The position numbers were made by a program, and so were the translations under genes. DNA of 64,000 bases from Pseudophaeobacter arcticus DSM 23566 (GTDB lineage: Bacteria; Pseudomonadota; Alphaproteobacteria; Rhodobacterales; Rhodobacteraceae), in contig NZ_AXBF01000005.1 of the NCBI RefSeq assembly GCF_000473205.1, forward strand, positions 62,001 through 126,000. The letters are read 5' to 3'. Below the pieces are notes generated by a model that ran no database searches, had not been told where the DNA came from, and saw nothing but the letters and a program-made list of their open reading frames with translations. This document shows, piece by piece, positions 8,445 through 15,793 of this stretch (positions within the stretch are counted from its first letter, which is position 1; each line of letters opens with the position of its first letter).

Positions 8445-10444
8445 ATTTTACCCGTATCCTGATCGCCAACCGGGGCGAAATCGCACTGCGCATCCAACGC
8501 GGGTGTCGCAAATTGGGGCTGGAAACGGTCGCCGTCTTTTCCGAGGCCGACCGCGACGCGCCCTTTGTGGCCGAGGCTGATCACGCCGTCTGCATCGGCG
8601 GGGCCGCACCAGCGGACAGCTATCTGAACGTCGAGGCCATTTTGGAGGCCGCGCGCGCGACCGGCGCGGGTGCGGTGCATCCCGGCTATGGTTTCTTGTC
8701 CGAAAACGCCGGTTTTGCCGCTGCGATCGAAGCGGCGGGGCTTGTCTTCATCGGGCCGGACGCGGACGCGATTGCCATGATGGGATCGAAGATCGAGGCC
8801 AAGGCCGCCGCCGAGGAAGCCGGCGTGCCCGTGCTGCCCGGCTATCGCGGTGCGGATCAGTCCGACGCGCGCTTGCTGGACGAGGCGCAGGCGCTTGGCG
8901 TGCCGCTTCTGGTCAAGGCCAGCGCGGGCGGCGGCGGGCGCGGCATGCGCCTTGTCACCGATCTGGCCGAGGCACCCGAAGCCATCACCTCGGCAAGGGC
9001 CGAGGCCAAAGGCGCCTTTGGCGATGCGGCGGTGTTCCTTGAACGCTATGCACCGCGCGCGCGCCATGTTGAGGTGCAGGTTCTGGGCGACAGCCACGGC
9101 AATGTTCTGCATCTGGGCGATCGCGACTGTTCGCTTCAACGCAACCACCAGAAGTTGATCGAAGAGGCTCCGGCCGCCGACCTGCCCGACGCGGTGCGCG
9201 ATGACATGCGCGCGGCGGCGGTGCGATTGGCGCAATCCATTGGCTATCGCTCGGCAGGGACGGTGGAATACCTTTATGATCCGGCGCGCGGGGAATACTA
9301 TTTTCTCGAAATGAACACCCGCCTTCAGGTGGAACATCCCGTGACCGAGGCCATCACCGGCATCGATCTGGTCGAATGGCAATTGCGTATCGCACGGGGC
9401 GAGGCCCTGACGCTGGCGCAAACGGATGTGCAGTTTAACGGCCATGCCATCGAAGTGCGCATCGCCGCCGAAAACCCCGCCGAAAATTTCCGCCCCGAAA
9501 CCGGCGAGATCACCCTTTGGGCTCCGCCCGCTGGCGTGCGGCTCGATAGCGGCGTCGCGGCAGGGTCAATCGTCGGCCACCATTACGATTCGATGTTGGC
9601 CAAATTGATCACCCATGCGCCGGACAGGGCAGGGGCAATCCGTCAGGCCATTGCCGCGATTGATGCCTTTGCGGTGGGCGGCGTCGGGCTGAACCTGTCT
9701 TATCAGCGGGCGCTGTTGAACCATCCTGATTTTCAGGCCTTCCGGCATCACACCTCGGGCCTTGCCGAATTGTTCCCCGATGGATGGGCCGAACCCGCGC
9801 CCGAAGCCGAAAACGCAGGCCTCGCGGCCATGGCGCTGCATCTGCATTTGACGCCGGCGGGCGCATCGCCTTGGGAAAGCCTTGGATCTTGGCGGCTCAC
9901 GGCCCCTGCGGGACGGCCCGGCGCGGCGTCCTATTGGACCACATCCGAGGATGATCCGATCCGCGTGACCGAAGCCGGAGCGAGGCTGACGGCCACATTG
10001 CCAGACGGCCAGAGCATCACAACCGAGGCCGGTGCCTTGACCGGTGACCGTTTGAGTGGGCGCATCGACGGCGTTCCCTTTTCGCGCGTGGCCCATATCG
10101 AGCGCAGTGGCAATTGTTGGCGGGTGCATTTACAAACGTCTGGCGGTATGCGCGTGACAGACCTGCGCGTTCTGGAAGATCAGCACCTTGCCCGTGCCAG
10201 CGGCGGATCGGGCGGCGCCGACCTGTTGACGGCGCCGATGCCAGGCGCCGTGGCCGAGGTGCGCGTTGCGCCCGGCGACCGCGTTGCCGCCGGTGATACG
10301 CTGGTGGTCCTTGAGGCGATGAAGCTCTTGCAAAGCCTGCCCGCGCCGATTGCGGGCGTGGTGACCGAAATTTATTGCGCGCCAGGCGATACCGTCGCCG
10401 GGCACGCCCCACTTGTCAAACTCGACCCGGAGGAAGAAACATGA
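8441..10444 (+). CDS. Acyl-CoA carboxylase alpha subunit: biotin carboxylase fused to biotin carrier
   Basis: A 667-residue protein. Biotin carboxylase N-terminal domain about 1-115 (RILIANRGEIALRI), ATP-grasp domain about 115-320 with the glycine-rich KASAGGGGRGMR and NTRLQVEHPVTE, C-terminal carboxylase domain to about 445, a linker, then the biotinyl domain in the last 75 residues with VVLEAMKLLQ (Lys acceptor). It carboxylates biotin using ATP and bicarbonate for the carboxyltransferase encoded at 6041. The acceptor motif reads AMKLL rather than AMKM, a modest departure. ATG at 8441 is preferred because it gives the ATGA overlap; ATG at 8429 would add four residues. Confidence 0.9.
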   Translation: MNFTRILIANRGEIALRIQRGCRKLGLETVAVFSEADRDAPFVAEADHAVCIGGAAPADSYLNVEAILEAARATGAGAVHPGYGFLSENAGFAAAIEAAGLVFIGPDADAIAMMGSKIEAKAAAEEAGVPVLPGYRGADQSDARLLDEAQALGVPLLVKASAGGGGRGMRLVTDLAEAPEAITSARAEAKGAFGDAAVFLERYAPRARHVEVQVLGDSHGNVLHLGDRDCSLQRNHQKLIEEAPAADLPDAVRDDMRAAAVRLAQSIGYRSAGTVEYLYDPARGEYYFLEMNTRLQVEHPVTEAITGIDLVEWQLRIARGEALTLAQTDVQFNGHAIEVRIAAENPAENFRPETGEITLWAPPAGVRLDSGVAAGSIVGHHYDSMLAKLITHAPDRAGAIRQAIAAIDAFAVGGVGLNLSYQRALLNHPDFQAFRHHTSGLAELFPDGWAEPAPEAENAGLAAMALHLHLTPAGASPWESLGSWRLTAPAGRPGAASYWTTSEDDPIRVTEAGARLTATLPDGQSITTEAGALTGDRLSGRIDGVPFSRVAHIERSGNCWRVHLQTSGGMRVTDLRVLEDQHLARASGGSGGADLLTAPMPGAVAEVRVAPGDRVAAGDTLVVLEAMKLLQSLPAPIAGVVTEIYCAPGDTVAGHAPLVKLDPEEET

Positions 10445-11607
10445 CCAAACAAGACACGATCACTGCGGCCAATGGCCCATTCAACGAAGATCTCGACATG
10501 ATCCGCGACCAGCTGCGCCGGTTCATCGCCACCGAAGTAACGGCCAAGGCCGACGCATGGGAAGAAACCGGCATGGTGCCCCGCGACGTGCTGCGCCAGA
10601 TGGGCGATTTGGGCGTTTTGGGCATGCGCTATGACGAAAAATATGGCGGCGCAGGATTGAATGTGATGTCCAGCGTGGTTCTGGCCGAAGAGGTCGGGCG
10701 CTCCACCTTTGGCGGTTTCGCGGCCACGGTGTTGGTGCATACCGACATGGCCTCGCCACATCTTGAAAATGCCGGAACGCCGGAACAAAAAGCCCGCTGG
10801 ATGCCCTCGATCGTCTCGGGCGAAAAAATCGCCGCCGTTGCGGTGACCGAACCGGGCGCCGGATCAGACGTGGCCGGTATGCGCACCCGCGCGGTGCAGG
10901 ACGGATCGGATTGGGTGCTGAACGGCACCAAGATGTTCATCACCAACGGCGTGCATGGCGACATCTATTTCGTCGGGGCCAAAACCGACCCGGATGCCAA
11001 GGGATCGCGCGGGATCACCATGTTCGCGGTTGAAAAGGGCACACCGGGTTTCTCGGTTGGGCGCGCGTTGAACAAGACCGGCTGGCTGTGCTCGGATACT
11101 GCCGAGCTGATCTTTGAAGATGTCCGCGTTCCTGCCGAAAACGTGCTGGGCGAGGTCAACAAAGGCTTCTACTCGGTGATGAAGAACTTCCAAAACGAAC
11201 GCATCGTTCTGGGCGCGATGGCCTGCGCTGAATCGCAAATCGCCCTCGACATGACGCTGGATTACGTCAAGCAGCGCAAAGCCTTTGGCGGCGTGCTTTG
11301 GGACAAACAGGCGATCCGCCAGCGGTTGGCCGATTGCCAGACCCGCATCGCCGCAGGTCGTCAGTTGGTTTATCAGGCCGCCGGTCTGGACGCTGCGGGG
11401 CGCGATTGCGTGAAAGAAGTTTCGATGGTCAAAGCCTATTGCGGCGAGCTGGTGAACTCTGTGCTTTACGATTGTGTGCAGTTCCACGGCGGCATGGGCT
11501 ATATGCGCGAAACCCCCGTTGAACGCATGTCGCGCGACGCCCGCGTGCAAGCGATCGGCGGCGGTGCCTCGGAGGTGATGCTCGAAGAAGTCGCCAAGCG
11601 CATGTGA
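10441..11607 (+). CDS. Acyl-CoA dehydrogenase with isovaleryl/long-chain-type catalytic base
   Basis: A 388-residue FAD-dependent acyl-CoA dehydrogenase of normal length. The signatures VTEPGAGSDVAGM (flavin/substrate) and QFHGGMGYMRE are clear. The C-terminal position that holds the catalytic Glu in short/medium-chain enzymes reads GGASEVM, with no Glu at the usual place. Glu253 in FQNERIVLG aligns with the alternative base of isovaleryl- and long-chain acyl-CoA dehydrogenases. It therefore probably forms the alpha,beta double bond of a branched or long acyl-CoA before carboxylation. It is ATGA-coupled to the carboxylase alpha gene and is the last gene of the TetR operon. Confidence 0.87.
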   Translation: MTKQDTITAANGPFNEDLDMIRDQLRRFIATEVTAKADAWEETGMVPRDVLRQMGDLGVLGMRYDEKYGGAGLNVMSSVVLAEEVGRSTFGGFAATVLVHTDMASPHLENAGTPEQKARWMPSIVSGEKIAAVAVTEPGAGSDVAGMRTRAVQDGSDWVLNGTKMFITNGVHGDIYFVGAKTDPDAKGSRGITMFAVEKGTPGFSVGRALNKTGWLCSDTAELIFEDVRVPAENVLGEVNKGFYSVMKNFQNERIVLGAMACAESQIALDMTLDYVKQRKAFGGVLWDKQAIRQRLADCQTRIAAGRQLVYQAAGLDAAGRDCVKEVSMVKAYCGELVNSVLYDCVQFHGGMGYMRETPVERMSRDARVQAIGGGASEVMLEEVAKRM

Positions 11608-11724
11608 CCAGACCCGGCAGAGGGCTGGCGTTAGACGTTCCAGTGATGGGAGACATCTTGCGCCCGCCCTCGCCAAGGCTGATCGAAGAGGGGGTCGGTC
11701 CTCATTGGACAGCGCCCTCACCGC

Positions 11725-11747
11725 AGGGTGCGCCTAAGGCGCCCTTT
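11725..11747. terminator. Hairpin between convergent genes
   Basis: GCGCC-TAA-GGCGC with outer GG/CC pairs and one bulge, followed by TTT, lies between the acyl-CoA dehydrogenase and the convergent IclR gene. It could serve either strand. Confidence 0.45.
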
Positions 11748-11764
11748 CGGACAGGCCTTTGTCG

Positions 11765-12565
11765 CTAATCCGCTGACGTAGATTTTTGCGCGCCCTTGGC
11801 GGATCGACAAAACACACCGCGTTCGATCTGTTGTCCTGCCTCGGCCAAAGCCGCCGCCACGCGTTTCAGGCTATCATCATCATGCTGGCCGGCGATGCTG
11901 ATGCTGCTCATGCCGATCTGCGGCACACCGCCGGCATCGCGAGCCAGCGCCGCCACGACATCAAGCCCCCTGAACAATTGGCCGCGATCCTGCGCCGTCC
12001 CGGTTTCGCGCGCGGCGACCACATCGCGCCAGTAATTATCGAAACCCGGTTCATCCTGCCAACGTACAGTTGCGTAACCCTCTTGTGTGGCGGCCTTATC
12101 AAGTCCCACCGCCGCCGCATAACAACGCCCGATAGCCCCCGCAAATACCGGCAGGCGACTGTTGCGCGCGATAGCCGCCTGCACGATATTGGGCGCCGTA
12201 AAACGGTCAATCAACACAACGCGTTGGTTTGACGTGATCTGCCAAAGGCCAATCACCACCTCATATTCCTGCGCAAGGGCCGTCATCGTTGGCCGGATAA
12301 GATCAAACGGATTCGCGCCCAAAAGCGGCGCGGCGAATTCCATAAGCCCCATCCCCACTGTGTAGGTTTTGGTGTCAGGATCAAAACCGAGAAGGCCTTC
12401 GTTGTGCAAGGTGCGTAAAATGTTAAAGGCCGAAGACACATTCAAACCGGTTTCGCGCGCAATCTGCGTCGCCCCCATCGGACGGCCCGCCGCAGCCAGA
12501 AGCCGCAGGATGCGTATGGCATTTTGCACCGCAGGCACAAGTTTCTGACTCGCTTCGATCGTCAC
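11765..12565 (-). CDS. IclR-family transcriptional regulator
   Basis: A 266-residue regulator. The N-terminal winged helix-turn-helix is at about residues 10-70 (AVQNAIRILRLLA, then GLNVSSAFNILRTLHNEGLL), and the C-terminal effector domain follows. It starts with GTG, preceded by AGGGGA. It is divergent from the operon beginning at 12655 and so is its likely regulator; a near-identical pair of repeats lies in the shared promoter region. The effector is probably a pathway intermediate but cannot be named. Confidence 0.88.
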   Translation of the reverse strand: MTIEASQKLVPAVQNAIRILRLLAAAGRPMGATQIARETGLNVSSAFNILRTLHNEGLLGFDPDTKTYTVGMGLMEFAAPLLGANPFDLIRPTMTALAQEYEVVIGLWQITSNQRVVLIDRFTAPNIVQAAIARNSRLPVFAGAIGRCYAAAVGLDKAATQEGYATVRWQDEPGFDNYWRDVVAARETGTAQDRGQLFRGLDVVAALARDAGGVPQIGMSSISIAGQHDDDSLKRVAAALAEAGQQIERGVFCRSAKGAQKSTSAD

Positions 12566-12613
12566 AATATTCCCCTGATAGAATTACATTTACTATACAG
12601 AATATTCCTGATA
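12566..12613. promoter_or_regulatory. Divergent promoter region with direct repeats
   Basis: AATATTCCCCTGATA (12566-12580) and AATATTCCTGATA (12601-12613) are direct repeats 35 bp apart, start to start. The second copy contains the palindrome GAATATTC when its flanking G is counted. They sit between the IclR gene and the acyl-CoA dehydrogenase operon; the first copy overlaps the ribosome site of the IclR gene. They are candidate IclR binding sites. Confidence 0.5.
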
Positions 12614-12654
12614 CCTCAAGTGACATCTGACGTAGGTTTGAGGAGACAACCAGA

Positions 12655-13821
12655 ATGGCAACAGGTGTGGACAGTGACGTTTTCGAGCAGCTTGTGACAA
12701 CCGTCGACCGCTTCGCCCGTGAACGTCTGATCCCGGCGGAACGCCGCGTTGAAGACGAAGACGATATTCCCGAAGAAATCGTCGCCGAGATGAAGGAAAT
12801 GGGCCTCTTCGGCCTGTCCACCCCCGAAGACTTCGGTGGCATCGGCATCAATGTTCCGCAAGAAGCACGGCTGATCGAAACGCTATGCTATGCCTCGCTG
12901 ACCTTTCGCTCTTTGATTGGCACCAATGTGGGCATCGGCTCGCAAGGGATCGTGATGGACGGCACCCTTGAGCAGAAACAACAATGGCTGCCGGGTGTTG
13001 CGAGCGGCGATATCATCGCATCTTTTGCTCTGACGGAACCTGATAACGGCTCGGATGCAGGCGGCATTCGCACCTCGGCCCGCCGTGACGGGTCGGATTT
13101 TATCATCAACGGGACCAAGCGATATATCACCAACGCGGTGCGGGCCGGGGTCTTTACCGTCTTTGCGCGCACCGATCCCGATACGCCCGGCGCAGAGGGT
13201 GTTTCGGCCTTCATCGTTCCGGCGGACACCCCCGGCATCACCGTCGCCACACCGGACCGCAAGTTGGGTCAGCGCGGGACCAAAACTTCGGATGTGATTT
13301 TCGAAGACGTTCGTGTGCCAGAAACCGCAATCCTTGGCGGCCCCGAACGATTGAATCTGGGGTTCCGGACCGCGATGAAGGTGCTGGACCGCGGACGCAT
13401 TCATGTCGGCGCCATGGCCGTTGGCCAAAGCCAGCGCATGTTGGACATCGCCACCGACTATGCATTGGAGCGCAAGCAGTTCGGCAAACCGATTGGTGAA
13501 CACCAATTGGTACAGGGCCTCTTGGCCGATTGTCAGGCGGACCTCCATGCGGCCCGTGCATTGGTGCGCGCCACGGCAGAAACCTTTGACCGCGATGGGA
13601 AGGCCATTCTTGAGGCCTCCTGCACCAAATATTTTTGCACCGAGGCGGCGGGCCGTATCGCAGACCGCGCGTTGCAGGTACACGGCGGCGCCGGATATAT
13701 GGCCGAATATGATATCGAACGGCTGTACCGCGATATCCGGTTGCTGCGAATTTACGAAGGGACGAGTCAAATCCAACAGCTTGTCATCGCGCGCCGCACC
13801 TTGGCGCAAAGGGCGGGTTGA
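12655..13821 (+). CDS. Acyl-CoA dehydrogenase (medium/short-chain catalytic type)
   Basis: A 388-residue FAD enzyme. Motifs are LTEPDNGSDAGG, KRYITNA, GQRGTKTSDVIFEDVRVP, ALQVHGGAGYMAEYD and the C-terminal RIYEGTSQIQ, whose Glu368 is the standard catalytic base. It therefore belongs to a different branch from the dehydrogenase at 10441-11607. First gene of an eight-gene operon divergent from iclR, with TTTGAGGAGA before the ATG. It probably introduces the double bond that the MaoC-type hydratase further down then hydrates. Substrate not determinable. Confidence 0.88.
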   Translation: MATGVDSDVFEQLVTTVDRFARERLIPAERRVEDEDDIPEEIVAEMKEMGLFGLSTPEDFGGIGINVPQEARLIETLCYASLTFRSLIGTNVGIGSQGIVMDGTLEQKQQWLPGVASGDIIASFALTEPDNGSDAGGIRTSARRDGSDFIINGTKRYITNAVRAGVFTVFARTDPDTPGAEGVSAFIVPADTPGITVATPDRKLGQRGTKTSDVIFEDVRVPETAILGGPERLNLGFRTAMKVLDRGRIHVGAMAVGQSQRMLDIATDYALERKQFGKPIGEHQLVQGLLADCQADLHAARALVRATAETFDRDGKAILEASCTKYFCTEAAGRIADRALQVHGGAGYMAEYDIERLYRDIRLLRIYEGTSQIQQLVIARRTLAQRAG

Positions 13822-13823
13822 TC

Positions 13824-14249
13824 ATGGCGCGCCCAACGACACGCAGCCTGGAAGACATGCCGGCACCTTCGAATTTCTCAAATCTTCTGGGCATCGAGGT
13901 TGTGCGCTGCACCCCCGAGGAAGTGATCTGCCACATGACGGTCACGCCCGAAATGTCGAATCGCAACGGCGTCTTGCATGGTGGGGCATTGATGACGCTA
14001 TCCGATACCGCAGCGGGCACATTGGCCTTTATCAACAGCGCGGCCGAATTTTCAAACACCACCGTCGAGGCCAAGACAAATTTCATGCGCCCGGTGCACG
14101 TCGGCGATACGCTGGTCGCACATAGCGTGCCGTTGCATGTCGGGCGCACGACGCTGGTGCTGCAGGTCACGATGACACGTGGCGACGGTAAAGTCGCTGG
14201 CGTGACCTCTCAGACGCATTTGCTTCTGGGGTGGAAGGACGAAAAATAA
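13824..14249 (+). CDS. PaaI-family hotdog thioesterase
   Basis: A 141-residue single hotdog domain with the family signature NRNGVLHGGALMTLSDTAAG (about residues 48-67) and the later NFMRPVHVGD strand. Such enzymes hydrolyse acyl-CoAs as tetramers. It starts 2 bp after the dehydrogenase stop; a TTG two codons earlier is possible but less likely. In this operon it could release CoA from stalled intermediates. Confidence 0.82.
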   Translation: MARPTTRSLEDMPAPSNFSNLLGIEVVRCTPEEVICHMTVTPEMSNRNGVLHGGALMTLSDTAAGTLAFINSAAEFSNTTVEAKTNFMRPVHVGDTLVAHSVPLHVGRTTLVLQVTMTRGDGKVAGVTSQTHLLLGWKDEK

Positions 14250-14261
14250 GGGGGAGACAAC

Positions 14262-14642
14262 ATGACCACATCTGACATGACCGAACTGGGACCGCAGGCC
14301 GCCTATGAGGCCCATCTGGCGGCGGGCCGTTTCATGATTCAGCACGCCAAGAGCACCGGTGAATACCTGTTCTGGCCACGGGTGGTGACCCCCTCGGGTG
14401 CAATGGATCTGGAATGGGTGGCCGCCAAAGGCACCGGCACGCTTTATGCGATTACTGTCAACCGGGCCCGCAGCGGATCGCACAATATCGCGCTTATCGA
14501 ATTGGACGAAGGCGTGCGCATGATGTCCACACTCCCCGACGTAGAAACCGCCGCCATCGGCGCGCGCGTCAAGGCGCGCATCGAAGCATCCGAAAGTGGC
14601 CCGCGGGTCGTCTTTGACCTGCTACAGGAGCGCACAGCATGA
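14262..14642 (+). CDS. DUF35 OB-fold protein lacking its zinc-ribbon cysteines
   Basis: A 126-residue DUF35 protein of the kind that pairs with thiolase-fold aldolases (ChsH2-Ltp2) or acyltransferases. The usual N-terminal zinc ribbon carries four Cys; here the equivalent stretch (about residues 25-50, MIQHAKSTGEY then WPRVVTPSG) has none, so zinc should not bind. The OB-fold part is recognisable from LEWVAAKGTGTLYAITVNR onward. GGGGGAGAC precedes the ATG, and the stop overlaps the next start by ATGA, coupling it tightly to the thiolase-like gene. The two products are expected to form a complex. Confidence 0.75.
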   Translation: MTTSDMTELGPQAAYEAHLAAGRFMIQHAKSTGEYLFWPRVVTPSGAMDLEWVAAKGTGTLYAITVNRARSGSHNIALIELDEGVRMMSTLPDVETAAIGARVKARIEASESGPRVVFDLLQERTA

Positions 14643-15793
14643 GCCATAAAGATATCCGCGGAAAATCCGCAATCGTTGGCATGGCGATGGCCGGTGTCGG
14701 GGCCGCGCCCGGATTTTCCGCAATCGAACTTTTGGGACAGGCCGCCGTGGCCGCCGTCAATGACGCGGGACTGGCGCTTTCAGATATTGATGGCGTGTTC
14801 GCAGCAACCAGCAGCCATGCCTTTCCAACCATGAGCGTTGTGGAGCATCTGGGCTTGAAACCCACGTTCTTTGAAGCCACCAATGTCGGTGGCTCCAGTT
14901 TCGAGCTGCACCTGTTGCAGGCGACATTGGCGTTGCAGGCCGGCCTGTGTAATGCGGCCCTGGTCTGCTATGGTTCGAACCAACGCACCGCCGGCGGACG
15001 GCTTGTGTCGATGAGCGAACCGCAATGGCACGAAACGCCTTACAATCCGCGCCATCCCATTACCGCATACGCCTTGGCCACCAGCCGCCACATGGCGGAG
15101 TATGGCACGACCCGGGAACAGCTTGCCGATGTGACCTTGGCGGCGCGTGGTTGGGCCAATCTGAACCCCGATGCTTTTGCCCGTGGTCCGCTAACAAAGG
15201 ATGAGGTTCTATCGTCGCGGATGATCTCCGATCCGCTGACGAAGGCAGATTGCTGTCTGGTGACCGATGGCGCGGCGGCTGTTGTATTGGTCCGTGCGGA
15301 TCGCGCCAAGGATCTCTCGGCCAAGCCTGTGTATTTTCTTGGCGCGGGCGCTGCGAATTATCACCGGTCAATCGTGGCGATGCCGGATCTGACCACAACC
15401 GCCGCCGCCGACAGCGGCCCACGCGCATTGAAAATGGCCGGGGTCACACGTGCGGATCTGGATCTGGTGATGCTCTATGACGCTTTTACCATTAACACGA
15501 TCCTCTTTCTTGAGGATCTCGGCTTTTGCCCCAAAGGTGAGGGCGGCCGGTTTGTCGAAGACGGCCGCATCGCGCCAGGCGGTGATTTGGCCGTGAATAC
15601 CAATGGCGGCGGGCTGTCCTGTGTGCATCCGGGCATGTACGGATTGTTCCTGATTACCGAGGCCGTCGCCCAAATTCGCGGCGAAGCCGGAGAGCGCCAG
15701 ATCGACAGCTGTGATCTGGCGCTGTGTCATGGCAATGGCGGCACGCTCTCGAGCCAATGCACGGCCATTTTGGGATCGGAGGCCACACTATGA
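14639..15793 (+). CDS. Thiolase-fold protein without nucleophilic Cys; Ltp2-like aldolase candidate
   Basis: A 384-residue thiolase-superfamily protein. Where the SCP-x thiolase of this window has NNNCSTGSS, this one has TNVGGSS, so the nucleophile is replaced (Asn82 by hand alignment). The C-terminal half reads YDAFTINTILFLEDLGF and KGEGGRFVEDG, typical of the lipid-transfer-protein group that includes the retro-aldolase Ltp2, which also lacks the Cys and works with a DUF35 partner. Here the DUF35 gene is immediately upstream. The GHP motif is changed to CVHPG. Retro-aldol cleavage of a 3-hydroxyacyl-CoA is therefore more likely than thiolysis; the actual substrate is unknown. Confidence 0.75.
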   Translation: MSHKDIRGKSAIVGMAMAGVGAAPGFSAIELLGQAAVAAVNDAGLALSDIDGVFAATSSHAFPTMSVVEHLGLKPTFFEATNVGGSSFELHLLQATLALQAGLCNAALVCYGSNQRTAGGRLVSMSEPQWHETPYNPRHPITAYALATSRHMAEYGTTREQLADVTLAARGWANLNPDAFARGPLTKDEVLSSRMISDPLTKADCCLVTDGAAAVVLVRADRAKDLSAKPVYFLGAGAANYHRSIVAMPDLTTTAAADSGPRALKMAGVTRADLDLVMLYDAFTINTILFLEDLGFCPKGEGGRFVEDGRIAPGGDLAVNTNGGGLSCVHPGMYGLFLITEAVAQIRGEAGERQIDSCDLALCHGNGGTLSSQCTAILGSEATL

